From the NCBI GenBank assembly GCA_028101965.1, contig JAOHMI010000008.1, positions 1 to 61,486 on the forward strand: a DNA stretch of 61,486 nt, written 5' to 3'. The number at the start of each line of letters is the position of its first letter. Position 1 is the stretch's first letter. Positions 53,369 to 61,486 of this stretch are shown in pieces. The DNA comes from Bacteriovoracaceae bacterium (GTDB lineage Bacteria > Bdellovibrionota > Bacteriovoracia > Bacteriovoracales > Bacteriovoracaceae). Below the pieces are notes generated by a model that saw nothing but the letters and a program-made list of their open reading frames with translations, made no database searches and was not told where the DNA came from. The position numbers were made by a program, and so were the translations under genes.

Positions 53369-56300
53369 TTACTTTCCTGCACCTTTAATAGCTTCACCAA
53401 TGCCTACACCTGCCTCTTTAAGAGTAGCCATACACTTTTTAATAGATCTTGAAAGATTTTCTATCCGATAACCAACATTTCGTTTCATACTTTCCACCTC
53501 TAATGTGGCATCATCAATTTTATCATTAACTTTTTCTTTTACTCTTTTAAATTTTGACTTTGCCAATTCCCAGCCAAATGCTAATTTCTTTTTTGAAAGG
53601 TCAATGCCAAGAAAATCCCCATAAAGATTTAAAAAGTCATCTGGCTTTATAAACTCCCTAAAAGTATTTAACCTAAGTAAGCTGCCAAAAAATGCCTTGT
53701 GATGGCCAGCAAGATCGAAAACCACAGTAACACCTTGATTACTTGCATAATACTTACCTAGCTCATCAGCAATGAATAATAATCTTTCTCCGGGATTCAA
53801 AAAACTTGGTAAATCTCCTTTAGAGAGAACATAGGTCAAAGCATCATCTAGATTTTCTAAGTCATCAGTAAGTGAAAAAATAGACTTAGCATTTTCTTTT
53901 AAAAATCTTTTCAGATCTTGCCGTTCATTTTTATTTGTGGCCATTAGTTTAGCTGCTAGGTTTTTAAATTCATCTACTTCTTGCTGCTTATAAGGAACTT
54001 GGTTAAATTGATCATAATCCACTCTTATAATTTCTTTATTTTCCACATCTATAATCCAATTACCAATATGTCCTTCAGGATCTAATTGTCCTTTTTCAAT
54101 AGCGCTAAGTTCTGTACGATAAATGTCTAGGGCAATTTTATTTTGCAATTCCGGATCATTTAATTTTCGTAAATTTGTCCCACGAACAAATTGATAGGTA
54201 GACATCGAATCCTGAAACTCTGGAAGAATTAAAGATTGTAAATCTACAGTTCCATTTTTACCATCCAAAGGTGGAGCTGCTCTGATTGTCCAACCTTCAG
54301 CATACTTTCCATCACCTTTATAGATTTCCTTAACTCCAGAGTACAGATTTCTCTGCGCCACCATATCTAGCTCAATCCCATCTGGGCCCAAGTGACCCGC
54401 TGCTTGCTCCAGCATTATTTCTATATTTGCTCTTAAGCGATCAATTTCCGGGTCATTTATTTCTTCTAAATCGGCTAAAACCCCAAGCCAAACTTTTTTC
54501 TCACCACTAACTTTCCCCTCAAGTGCATATTTTTGAACCCTAAGGGCTACGTCATGAATAATTCCTGTTTTTGCATCTGTTATTTTTACTTCGACTACAT
54601 AATTTATAGAACCAACACCAGGGATATCGCTGACTTTCTCAATATGAACATAATTTTCCCCAAATCCATTTTTAATTCTCTCAAAAAGGCGATCTCTTTC
54701 AGGCTTAGGTAAACCATCAAATGAACCCTCTAAATCTTTTTTCATTTCACCACGAACGATACCAGAAGAATAAAGAAGTTGTTTTCCTCTATCACCTAGT
54801 GGCCCACCCACAGTAAGAAGCTTATTCAATGAAATGGGGTTTTTTCCTCTTTTATAATCCGCCAGCATCCCAGAAATTAAACGGACTTTTTCTTCCTCAA
54901 CATTATCTAGATATTTATCAAATAAAATACTGACTGATTTTTGGTTAATATTTTTCCCCAATAAAAGATTTTTTATTTTTTGATAATATTTATCTTCAGA
55001 TAATAAATAGTATTTATCTTCAAGAAAAGCACCTAAAACATAACTTCTAAAGATTGGACCATTTGCTCTGTAGTCTTTTTTAAAATCCGTTAGTTGTTTA
55101 ATTAATTCTCTTCTTGCTTTGCCGTCCGGGTCATCATATTTATCTTCAAATATACCCGCCAATATTTCATCAACTACATCATCTGGTAATATCCGATCAT
55201 CTTCAATGAGATACTCCAAAAACTTCCATCTAGTTTCATTTGTTTCAAAGTATCCAGCAGCAATATAGGCCGAATCGGCAAAGGGAAGTTTTTCAATTTC
55301 AATCCAATTGTATTCATTGATCTTCAGCTCTTTAGCAATTAATTCTGACTCTACATCATTAGTTAATAATTTCTCTTGTATATAATTAGCTGCATAATGC
55401 TTCATCTCTTTTGATTCATATTTATTTATATCTTCTATCAATGTAGGTATAACATCTCTGATCTTACCCTTTGCCTCAACTTGCTCAACTAATCCGTCTA
55501 ATCGTTTTGCTACGGTTAGCTCCAAAAGCTTTCTTTTATTTTCAGCATAATTTAAATGTTGAACCATATCTGGACGAATTAAGAAATCACGAACATCTGT
55601 TAAGGATGGGTCTGCCTTATATTTATCATAAAGAAATTGAAAAAGATGATCTAGTTCTTCCCTATATGGTTTATCTAAATCAAAGATTATTATTAAATTT
55701 TCCATTAATTCTTTTATAGGTGCTTTCATATAGTATTTAGGATCAAAAACAATTTTTTTCATTGCTCCCCAGTCTTGACGATATCTCCAAAAGTCATCAT
55801 TTGCAGTTTCATAATGGTGGCACAACATTCGACCTGAATATTCACCTCTTATCTCTTCATTTTTCTTTCTTTTATTAAATTCTTCATAAACATCACCTAG
55901 TCCAAATTGAAAGCCTAAAATATACTTTGGAAGTTTATCCCCCATATTTAAGGATTTTATTTTTTCATTAATAAGATTAAATTTTTTTATATTTTCTAAA
56001 TTTTTCTTTGCATATTTACTGAAAAAGTGGCCTCTTACTCCCTTATCTTTTGGCCATATATTACGCCATGACATCTCCTCATCCAACCCTGCTTCGTAGA
56101 ACTCAATCATAAATCTTTCATAGCCCTTAAAGGGGTCTCCCTCTATTTCTATAATATAATCTAATCTTGCGAGAATATTTTTTGAATATTCATCATAATT
56201 GCCTGTCATTAATTGGCTAAAGGGAGCAATAATTTTAAAAAAATCTGGATCTTTATAATCAATCATTTCAAAAAGTTTTGGAAGATGCTTTCCATCATAA

Positions 56301-56764
56301 CCGCTATAACGAATACCTCCTCTTCTACCACCCTCATGACCCAATTGAGATAAATGAAGAAATTGATGATTTCGACCGCTACTATTTTGTTCATCTGCAA
56401 TATATTTTAGTCCTAATAAAGCCGTATTACTTGTATCTACTTGATTGGAATTTTTTAAATAAAACTCAAAAAAAGCCGTTTCCCTTTGAGTTTGCAATTC
56501 AGAAATTCTACTTTGAATTTGATCGTACTCTTTTCCATGTTTTATCCTCCATTCAGTAAATTCTTTACCTTTACTTGACCAAGGTTTATTTAATTTCTTT
56601 TTTCTTTCTTGCAACTCCTTCATTTCTTCACTGACATAATTACTATCAAGCCATTGATCACAAATTCCCTTAATCTCCACAACTTTCCCATCATGATGAG
56701 AAAATGGAGGCTTATCAATTTCTGTAAGTAGTAAATCAGTTTTATCTTCAAAAAAAATCTGCAA
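53369..56764 (-). CDS. Downstream ORF of a split giant protein: helical repeats plus ABC1/UbiB-like kinase domain
   Basis: 1131 codons from a TTG at 56764; the first ATG is codon 48. No ribosome binding site precedes the TTG. Residues 1-640 are helical and of no known family. Residues 655-925 resemble the ABC1/UbiB atypical kinase: LGDRGKQLLYSSGIVRGEM for the KxGQ helix, VGSINYVVEVKI for the glycine/alanine loop, DVALRVQKY for VAVKVQ (the lysine is Arg742), LDPEGHIGNWIIDV for DPHPGN (Asp895, Asn902) and VDYDQ for DFG (Asp917). The C-terminus is helical and basic. It overlaps the preceding ORF by 17 bases at a T8 run, and is best read as the C-terminal part of one protein. The lost lysine may mean a pseudokinase. 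Confidence 0.65.
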   Translation of the reverse strand: MQIFFEDKTDLLLTEIDKPPFSHHDGKVVEIKGICDQWLDSNYVSEEMKELQERKKKLNKPWSSKGKEFTEWRIKHGKEYDQIQSRISELQTQRETAFFEFYLKNSNQVDTSNTALLGLKYIADEQNSSGRNHQFLHLSQLGHEGGRRGGIRYSGYDGKHLPKLFEMIDYKDPDFFKIIAPFSQLMTGNYDEYSKNILARLDYIIEIEGDPFKGYERFMIEFYEAGLDEEMSWRNIWPKDKGVRGHFFSKYAKKNLENIKKFNLINEKIKSLNMGDKLPKYILGFQFGLGDVYEEFNKRKKNEEIRGEYSGRMLCHHYETANDDFWRYRQDWGAMKKIVFDPKYYMKAPIKELMENLIIIFDLDKPYREELDHLFQFLYDKYKADPSLTDVRDFLIRPDMVQHLNYAENKRKLLELTVAKRLDGLVEQVEAKGKIRDVIPTLIEDINKYESKEMKHYAANYIQEKLLTNDVESELIAKELKINEYNWIEIEKLPFADSAYIAAGYFETNETRWKFLEYLIEDDRILPDDVVDEILAGIFEDKYDDPDGKARRELIKQLTDFKKDYRANGPIFRSYVLGAFLEDKYYLLSEDKYYQKIKNLLLGKNINQKSVSILFDKYLDNVEEEKVRLISGMLADYKRGKNPISLNKLLTVGGPLGDRGKQLLYSSGIVRGEMKKDLEGSFDGLPKPERDRLFERIKNGFGENYVHIEKVSDIPGVGSINYVVEVKITDAKTGIIHDVALRVQKYALEGKVSGEKKVWLGVLADLEEINDPEIDRLRANIEIMLEQAAGHLGPDGIELDMVAQRNLYSGVKEIYKGDGKYAEGWTIRAAPPLDGKNGTVDLQSLILPEFQDSMSTYQFVRGTNLRKLNDPELQNKIALDIYRTELSAIEKGQLDPEGHIGNWIIDVENKEIIRVDYDQFNQVPYKQQEVDEFKNLAAKLMATNKNERQDLKRFLKENAKSIFSLTDDLENLDDALTYVLSKGDLPSFLNPGERLLFIADELGKYYASNQGVTVVFDLAGHHKAFFGSLLRLNTFREFIKPDDFLNLYGDFLGIDLSKKKLAFGWELAKSKFKRVKEKVNDKIDDATLEVESMKRNVGYRIENLSRSIKKCMATLKEAGVGIGEAIKGAGK

Positions 56765-59591
56765 TTAAACTTAAATCATAATTATCATTAATCATGTTAT
56801 ACTTTTTATAATCAGCTAATGTCTCCACAACTTTGCTAACAGCATCTGTTCTTGCAGCAGGACTAAAATAACCTTTTATTTTATTCTTAAAAAAAGTATT
56901 ATCCATAAGTTCTTCAAGGTTTTTTAGATGTCTCTCTTGCTCTGCGAATACAAAATTATCATTAATCCTATTATGGCTCATAAAATATGATACCCACCAT
57001 TCTTTCTTCAATGATTTATGACTTCTCCATTTTCTCATCAACCCACTAGATAATTCATCGATAAACTGAGCATTTATAATCTTTCCATTTTTAGAACCAT
57101 TCCTACCACTTTCAAGTAAGTTGATCATTCGGGACATCTCATGATTCATTAGTCTTGGGTTTTCCATCTTTAAGATTCGACTCATAATAGATTGTTTAAT
57201 ATCCGCCACAGCTCTATTTTTATATTTTTTATATTCCGCCTCACCAATAATTGCTTTATTGTTATCAAGAAATTCAAGAAGTTTAACTTTTCCTTCAACG
57301 CTTAGTTTTTGCTTATCCAACTTTTCTATTATATCAAGGATAGGAGCCTTATCCTCTACCGATACTAAATCAGGAACAATGGCTAATACTTCTTTTTGAT
57401 CTAACTTTTCAAAAGATTCTATTATTTTCTTTACATGTTCGTTTTCGCCCTCTTTAGTAAACCGACTTATAATAGATTTCTTAAAATTTTCAAACTCAAT
57501 ATTATCTAGTAATTTATCCTTTTCAAAGTTTTCATACTCAAGCATTTTACGCAATTCCTCAGCTAAGTCAGATTTATCCTTTGAAGGGATATCGATAAGT
57601 TCAATTAATTTTTCAGCAAATCCTGCATTTATTTTTGATTTTAAAAACGACCTATAATCTCCAAAGTGCTTATCGAGGTTTAGAAGTATTCCATGATTTT
57701 TTAATTGATTAATCACGATAGGGTCTTTAGCTTTTAATCTTTTCAATGTATCAACAGATAAATAATACGGTTGATTAGTTATAAGTTCCTGATATCCATC
57801 CAAGAAGTATTGATTATAGTGACCACCACTTTTAAGAGAACTTCCACTAATTGACTCTTCAATATCCACAAGATGTTTTTTTATTTCTTTATCGATTTGC
57901 TCATGGAGGTCAAAATTATATTTTTTTAAATTTTGATCTCCTAATTGCTTGAAAAAATCCTTCAAATTTCTAGTAGTAAAATCTAACTTATAAGTAAATC
58001 TTTCTTTGAATTCATCTAGACTATTCTGTAATAGTAATTTTGAAGAACTAAAATGTTTTTCAACAATCTCATCATCCATAATATCTGAAATACTATAATC
58101 TCCATGTTTATAAGTTCCATCCATGATCTTTTCATAGATTTCCTTAGTCTTCCCTTTTAATTCATAATAATCAGTCCACGGCCAAGTCTTTTCCAATCCT
58201 TCTTGGATATTTTTAATATAATAATCGCTTGTTGATTCTTCTCCTTCTCGTAGTAAATTATATAAATCATATTTGAAGCCAGAAACTCTTTTTAATTCAT
58301 CTCCCTTTTCAATAAAATCCCTTATCCTGCCTTTTCTTTTTTTATCTCTTAATTTATCAAGTTCAATTTTATATTCGTCTGTATACTTGGGTTTATAAAA
58401 AGGTTCCACCTTATTATATGGATCGAGCATGCTCGAGATAATATCTAATTTAGCTGGAGAAATGATTTCAGCGTCCTGTTGCCTGTATTTTGTTAAGTAT
58501 CTTTGAATTCTTTGATTTAGGATTTCTGACATATTTTTGTGAAGCTCTTCTTGAGTTTTGAGAAAAGTTTCGTTGTCCACAAACTTTTCTGGATAATAGT
58601 GCTCTAATTCCATTATTTGCTCAGTAAATACTTTTTCATAAAGGTCATGAGAAGAATAGCTTCGGGCATATGGATCATCCGGATCAGTGCTATAATAACC
58701 CTTTTCAGAATCCAAAATTCCGTCAATTATCTCATTTAGCTTTTTTTCTGGACGAAAAAACTTTTTTTCAATACTTATATTTAGTCGGTTTTTCGTATTT
58801 TCAAATTTACTATTCCAGATCTCGGTAACTTCAGTTCTTAATTTTTTTGGCTGAGTTCTGTATTGATTATCTCGCCCCTCTCCTCGATAAGCTCCCATTA
58901 TTCGATCTTTCTGAGCTTGTATCCTCGCAGTACTCATACCATGTGTATGTGATAAAACTAACCCATATTTATCTATAAGCCTTTCATGAAAATGAGTACC
59001 GGCATATGGATTAAAAGATCCACCTTCAAGAACATCATCAACAGCAAGAACATCTACTTCTAATTCTAAAATTCTACGCCAAAAATCTTTTTTACCAAGT
59101 CCTCTTGGCTGGATGGCTTTGTGCTTATCAACAACATTCTGTAAAAGAGCATGATGGTGATTAATTTCATGTCTTGTCACATTTACAAATTCATCATCAC
59201 TTTTAATGAAATCAAGAAACCCTCGATAAAAATAGACTCGTAATGTATCTGACGTCGCACGTTTTTGATAAGTAAAAGCATTAACCTCGTTAGAATCCAC
59301 CAGAATTATTTCAATTTTCTTCCCAGATTTAGCAATTTCATCTGAATTAGGATCAAATTCATCTTTTTTTACTAATGATTCTTCCACCAATTTTCTAAGT
59401 TTTTCAAAATACTCTTTAGCGTTCTCTTGTTCCTCAGGTTCAAAGTCATCAACTGTTAAGGTCATTTTTCCATCAATTGCTTCAAATTTTCTATTATTAA
59501 TTGTTACTTCAGGCTTAACTTGCGCATAGAGGATAGAACTACAAAAAATAAGAATTACATAGAGTAATGAAACAATATTTAATTTAATCAT
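56748..59591 (-). CDS. Upstream ORF of a split giant protein: exported M48-like metallopeptidase
   Basis: 947 residues with a signal peptide (VSLLYVILIFCSSILYAQ). Residues 95-190 match the M48 (HtpX/Ste24-like) gluzincin core: VNAFTYQ (NAF motif, 104-106), YRGFLDF, zinc motif HEINH (141-145) and ELEVDVLAV with Glu178, as in ExEAD of the family. The remaining 750 residues are mostly helical, of no known family. The protein ends LIADFF-stop within a run of eight T; with seven T the frame enters the next ORF as ADFFEDKTDLL. It is exported and probably a cell-surface or secreted peptidase. Confidence 0.7.
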   Translation of the reverse strand: MIKLNIVSLLYVILIFCSSILYAQVKPEVTINNRKFEAIDGKMTLTVDDFEPEEQENAKEYFEKLRKLVEESLVKKDEFDPNSDEIAKSGKKIEIILVDSNEVNAFTYQKRATSDTLRVYFYRGFLDFIKSDDEFVNVTRHEINHHHALLQNVVDKHKAIQPRGLGKKDFWRRILELEVDVLAVDDVLEGGSFNPYAGTHFHERLIDKYGLVLSHTHGMSTARIQAQKDRIMGAYRGEGRDNQYRTQPKKLRTEVTEIWNSKFENTKNRLNISIEKKFFRPEKKLNEIIDGILDSEKGYYSTDPDDPYARSYSSHDLYEKVFTEQIMELEHYYPEKFVDNETFLKTQEELHKNMSEILNQRIQRYLTKYRQQDAEIISPAKLDIISSMLDPYNKVEPFYKPKYTDEYKIELDKLRDKKRKGRIRDFIEKGDELKRVSGFKYDLYNLLREGEESTSDYYIKNIQEGLEKTWPWTDYYELKGKTKEIYEKIMDGTYKHGDYSISDIMDDEIVEKHFSSSKLLLQNSLDEFKERFTYKLDFTTRNLKDFFKQLGDQNLKKYNFDLHEQIDKEIKKHLVDIEESISGSSLKSGGHYNQYFLDGYQELITNQPYYLSVDTLKRLKAKDPIVINQLKNHGILLNLDKHFGDYRSFLKSKINAGFAEKLIELIDIPSKDKSDLAEELRKMLEYENFEKDKLLDNIEFENFKKSIISRFTKEGENEHVKKIIESFEKLDQKEVLAIVPDLVSVEDKAPILDIIEKLDKQKLSVEGKVKLLEFLDNNKAIIGEAEYKKYKNRAVADIKQSIMSRILKMENPRLMNHEMSRMINLLESGRNGSKNGKIINAQFIDELSSGLMRKWRSHKSLKKEWWVSYFMSHNRINDNFVFAEQERHLKNLEELMDNTFFKNKIKGYFSPAARTDAVSKVVETLADYKKYNMINDNYDLSLIADFF
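56750..56757 (-). other. T8 homopolymer at the ORF junction (possible slippage or phase-variation site)
   Basis: Eight consecutive T on the coding strand. Loss of one T joins the two ORFs into one frame of 2074 codons (59591 to 53369). It may be a contingency locus, a site of RNA polymerase slippage, or a sequencing or natural frameshift. A classical -1 ribosomal slip would not reach the downstream frame. Confidence 0.7.
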
Positions 59592-59688
59592 TACAGATCT
59601 TATCGGATCTTTGTTTTCTAAGATTTATTAAAAATATTGCCTATATAGGAAATAAATCAATACCAAAACAAAATAGTTTACTCGGAAT

Positions 59689-59714
59689 AAAAAAACCCCA
59701 GCATAAGCCAGGGT
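59689..59714 (-). terminator. Intrinsic terminator of the atp (F0) operon
   Basis: On the minus strand ACCCTGGC (59714-59707) pairs with GCTGGGGT (59702-59695) across the loop TTAT, with two wobble pairs, followed by seven T (59695-59689). It lies 38 bases after the atpE stop. Confidence 0.88.
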
Positions 59715-59751
59715 CTTTTATCAAAATAATTTTCTAAGTTTTAAACAATAA

Positions 59752-60018
59752 TTAGAAAGAAATTTTTGATTGAAGGATAAACGCAATAACAAGTGCGTAA
59801 ATAACAAGAGATTCGATAAGAGCAAGAGCAATAATCATTGGAGTAAAAAGTTTTTTATCCGCAGATGGATTTCTTGCAATTCCTTCAAGAGCAACAGAAG
59901 CTGCCTTTCCTTGAGCATATGCTCCACCAAATACAGCAACACCTAAAACTAGGGCTGAAGATAGTGCTAAGTAAACGTTAACTGAATAAGAATTCATTGC
60001 TGAGTAAGCTTGTTCCAT
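59752..60018 (-). CDS. atpE: F0F1 ATP synthase subunit c
   Basis: 88 residues, two membrane helices joined by the polar loop IARNPSADKK. The ion-binding carboxylate is the glutamate in ALALIESLVIYALVI. Residues at the sodium-ligand places are partly kept: Gln in AYAQGKAA, Glu-Ser, and the tyrosine; the threonine after Ser is Leu. Coupling ion is therefore open. AGGAG precedes the ATG. 47 bases after atpB. Confidence 0.96.
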   Translation of the reverse strand: MEQAYSAMNSYSVNVYLALSSALVLGVAVFGGAYAQGKAASVALEGIARNPSADKKLFTPMIIALALIESLVIYALVIAFILQSKISF

Positions 60019-60065
60019 TTTTGTTCTCCTAAAATAATTAGTTATTAAAAATATTTATCATTTAA

Positions 60066-60833
60066 TTAGTGAGCATGATCCTCATGATCGTGAGTTTCAG
60101 TCGCCATACTAATATAAACCATTGTTAAAATTGTAAATACGAATGCTTGCATAAAACAAACAAATAATCCCACCACATAAAATGGAATTGGAATAATCAA
60201 AGGAACTAAATCACTAAAGATTGAAAGAACCAAGTGATCACCTTGCATATTTCCTTGAAGTCTCAATCCAAGTGATACTGGACGAACTCCATGAGAGATT
60301 AATTCTAAAATAAAGATAAGCGGAGCTAGATACCAAACAGGGCCTGCAAAGTGCTTAAGATGTCCAACCAAACCTTGGACTCGAATTCCTTGCCAGTTAT
60401 AATAAAGAAATACAAATAAACCAAATGCCAAAGATGTATTAAAGTTTTCTGTAGGAGGAAGGAAACCAGGAACCAAGCCAATGACATTGTTCATAAAAAT
60501 AAAACAAAAACAAACGATTACCATTCCATAATAATTCTTTGTATTCTTTTCACCCATAATAGAAACACAAAGGTTATAAATAAACTCACCAATCGTTTCA
60601 AATATATTTCGAAAAGAAATTCCTCGATCTGGGATGATTGCGGAGCTAACACTTGCAAGTTTTGAACGATAAATAAACCCAACAAGTAGAAATAAAATTC
60701 CTACTGCTGCCATTGTAACCGTGTGTTCAGGTAAATGAGTTGCGTGAGCGAGATGTGACATCCAAGTAAATCCACCAGAAGCGAGAACTGATGATGAGGC
60801 AAGCATTGCCAATACAGAAAGTATTAATTTCAT
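60066..60833 (-). CDS. atpB: F0F1 ATP synthase subunit a
   Basis: 255 residues. GVRPVSLGLRLQGNMQGDH holds the essential arginine of the half-channel, followed by the usual IPFYVVGLFVCFMQAFVFTIL helix. Membrane helices number five to six. The start looks like a signal peptide (LSVLAMLASSSVLASGG). The C-terminus is His/Asp-rich (THDHEDHAH). Stator part of the ion channel. Confidence 0.96.
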   Translation of the reverse strand: MKLILSVLAMLASSSVLASGGFTWMSHLAHATHLPEHTVTMAAVGILFLLVGFIYRSKLASVSSAIIPDRGISFRNIFETIGEFIYNLCVSIMGEKNTKNYYGMVIVCFCFIFMNNVIGLVPGFLPPTENFNTSLAFGLFVFLYYNWQGIRVQGLVGHLKHFAGPVWYLAPLIFILELISHGVRPVSLGLRLQGNMQGDHLVLSIFSDLVPLIIPIPFYVVGLFVCFMQAFVFTILTMVYISMATETHDHEDHAH

Positions 60834-60870
60834 AGGAATTCAACCTTATTTATTCAATGAATTTTAGAAC

Positions 60871-61221
60871 CTATCTTTTAATACTTATGACGAGAATTAG
60901 CAATTGAAAAATATAAATTACAATAGCATAGAGTACGTAATGTGGTAACTTTGACGCTACGATGTAAAATCCAGCACCTACCACAACGGCTTTTAAAATG
61001 AACATTGCTATGGCTTTTAAGTTACCGGCAGAAACTTCAACTAATTTTAAAATTATTGCCACAGAGTAAATCAACATTAATTGATTTAGAATGATAGAGG
61101 CTAATAAAATCAAGAAGATAGAGGCTGCGTCGAGAGGCGTTATGAACATGAAAATAACGATGACATTGGCCAAAGTAAAGAACAGATAATTTCGAATATT
61201 AATCTTTTTTAGTATATACAC
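60871..61221 (-). CDS. AtpI-like small membrane protein
   Basis: 116 residues with four membrane helices, in the AtpI place just before atpB. GTG at 61221 is the likely start (GGTGA before it), overlapping the AtpZ-like gene by 23 bases. AtpI proteins help assemble the c-ring. Sequence is diverged, so placement is by context and topology. Confidence 0.7.
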   Translation of the reverse strand: MYILKKINIRNYLFFTLANVIVIFMFITPLDAASIFLILLASIILNQLMLIYSVAIILKLVEVSAGNLKAIAMFILKAVVVGAGFYIVASKLPHYVLYAIVIYIFQLLILVISIKR

Positions 61222-61396
61222 TTTTCACCATAAGAATGAGTGGATACGCCACAACGATCACAAGTATTATTATAACATAATGCTGTGGTAAGTTAAAATA
61301 TTCCGCTAACTTATAAATAAGTGCGAAAACTCCAATGATGAAGCTCGGATAACCAAGGGCAAGGGCCATAGTTTTAAGTTGAGATTTATCAAACAA
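61199..61396 (-). CDS. AtpZ-like small membrane protein
   Basis: 65 residues with two membrane helices (YPSFIIGVFALIYKLAEYF and HYVIIILVIVVAYPLILMV), the size and topology of AtpZ. A TTG start at 61396 is supported by AAGG eight bases before it; the first ATG, nine codons later, has none. First gene of the F0 operon in this window. Confidence 0.65.
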   Translation of the reverse strand: MFDKSQLKTMALALGYPSFIIGVFALIYKLAEYFNLPQHYVIIILVIVVAYPLILMVKSVYTKKD

Positions 61397-61486
61397 TTAT
61401 AAGACCTTCATTGGTTTGGAAAAAAGTAATTAAATGGGTATCAATTATTTACACATTATCTGTCAAATTTTTAGACGTGGAAGAAG
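61397..61486 (-). other. Window edge upstream of the F0 operon
   Basis: AT-rich spacer. A minus-strand TTGACA (61466-61461) may be the -35 of the atp operon, but no good -10 follows at the right distance. One minus-strand frame enters from outside and ends SKNLTDNV-stop near 61449, which may be the tail of a gene or chance. Confidence 0.25.

Noticed and set aside
56750-56757. Classical -1 programmed ribosomal frameshift at the T8 run
   Set aside because: A -1 slip leads to the third frame, not to the downstream ORF, which needs loss of one base (or a +1 shift).

Overview
The window is an AT-rich chromosomal segment of a Gram-negative, didermic bacterium. It holds many Sec/lipobox proteins, outer-membrane barrel-like proteins and an aerobic-type respiratory chain. 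A TIGR02147-family regulator paired with a secreted 'GNGGG' protein, a secreted polysaccharide deacetylase, and a very high share of lipoproteins of unknown function are typical of Bdellovibrionota, and the low GC fits the Bacteriovoracales (Bacteriovorax/Halobacteriovorax-like predators). This assignment is inference: no rRNA or marker phylogeny is available here.

Layout. 1-5.4 kb: a possible RNA at the edge, a rhodanese lipoprotein, an ABC-F ATPase with a YchJ-like protein, and a minus-strand arsenic operon (MerR-type regulator, ArsI-like lyase, thioredoxin-type ArsC, aquaporin) behind a mer-like operator. 5.4-20 kb: lipoproteins and exported proteins, YgiQ, a CapA-like protein, TIGR02147 plus exported partner, YqeY, a polysaccharide deacetylase, an EamA transporter, and an App1-like phosphatase with a DUF1624 membrane protein. 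19.7-22.3 kb: a compact RiPP operon (HvfA-like precursor with EG[KS]CG motifs, MNIO/DUF692 enzyme, DUF2063 partner, YceI). 22.4-25.8 kb: a PAS histidine kinase with a single-domain receiver, and exported proteins. 25.9-28.1 kb: a 260-bp duplicated segment anchored on the 3' end of a tRNA-Ser gene, two tRNA-Ser genes and serS.

28.2-43.8 kb is one long minus-strand gene train. It begins with nuoA-H-J-K-L-M-N, the membrane arm of respiratory complex I, without any peripheral-arm gene in the window. It continues directly into seven overlapping, highly hydrophobic, shortened genes which, read by eye, look like a second strongly diverged set of A-H-J-K-L-M-N in the same order. It ends with a 1098-residue TPR protein and then serS. 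I regard this degenerate second membrane arm as the most unusual element of the window.

43.9-51 kb: mfd, two SurA/PpiC-type periplasmic folding factors, a PdxA-like dehydrogenase and an exported membrane protein. 51-53 kb: two tandem paralogous lipoproteins. 53.4-59.6 kb: two very large ORFs that would be one reading frame of about 2070 codons but for a run of eight T residues at their junction. The N-terminal part has a signal peptide and an M48-like metallopeptidase domain, and the C-terminal part resembles an ABC1/UbiB-type kinase fold. 59.7-61.4 kb: the F0 genes atpZ-like, atpI-like, atpB and atpE, closed by a clear intrinsic terminator.

Several genes (the MerR-type regulator, 12784, 15478, 15562) have a -10-like hexamer so close to the start codon that their mRNAs would be almost leaderless. 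All family assignments come from reading motifs; no search was run.
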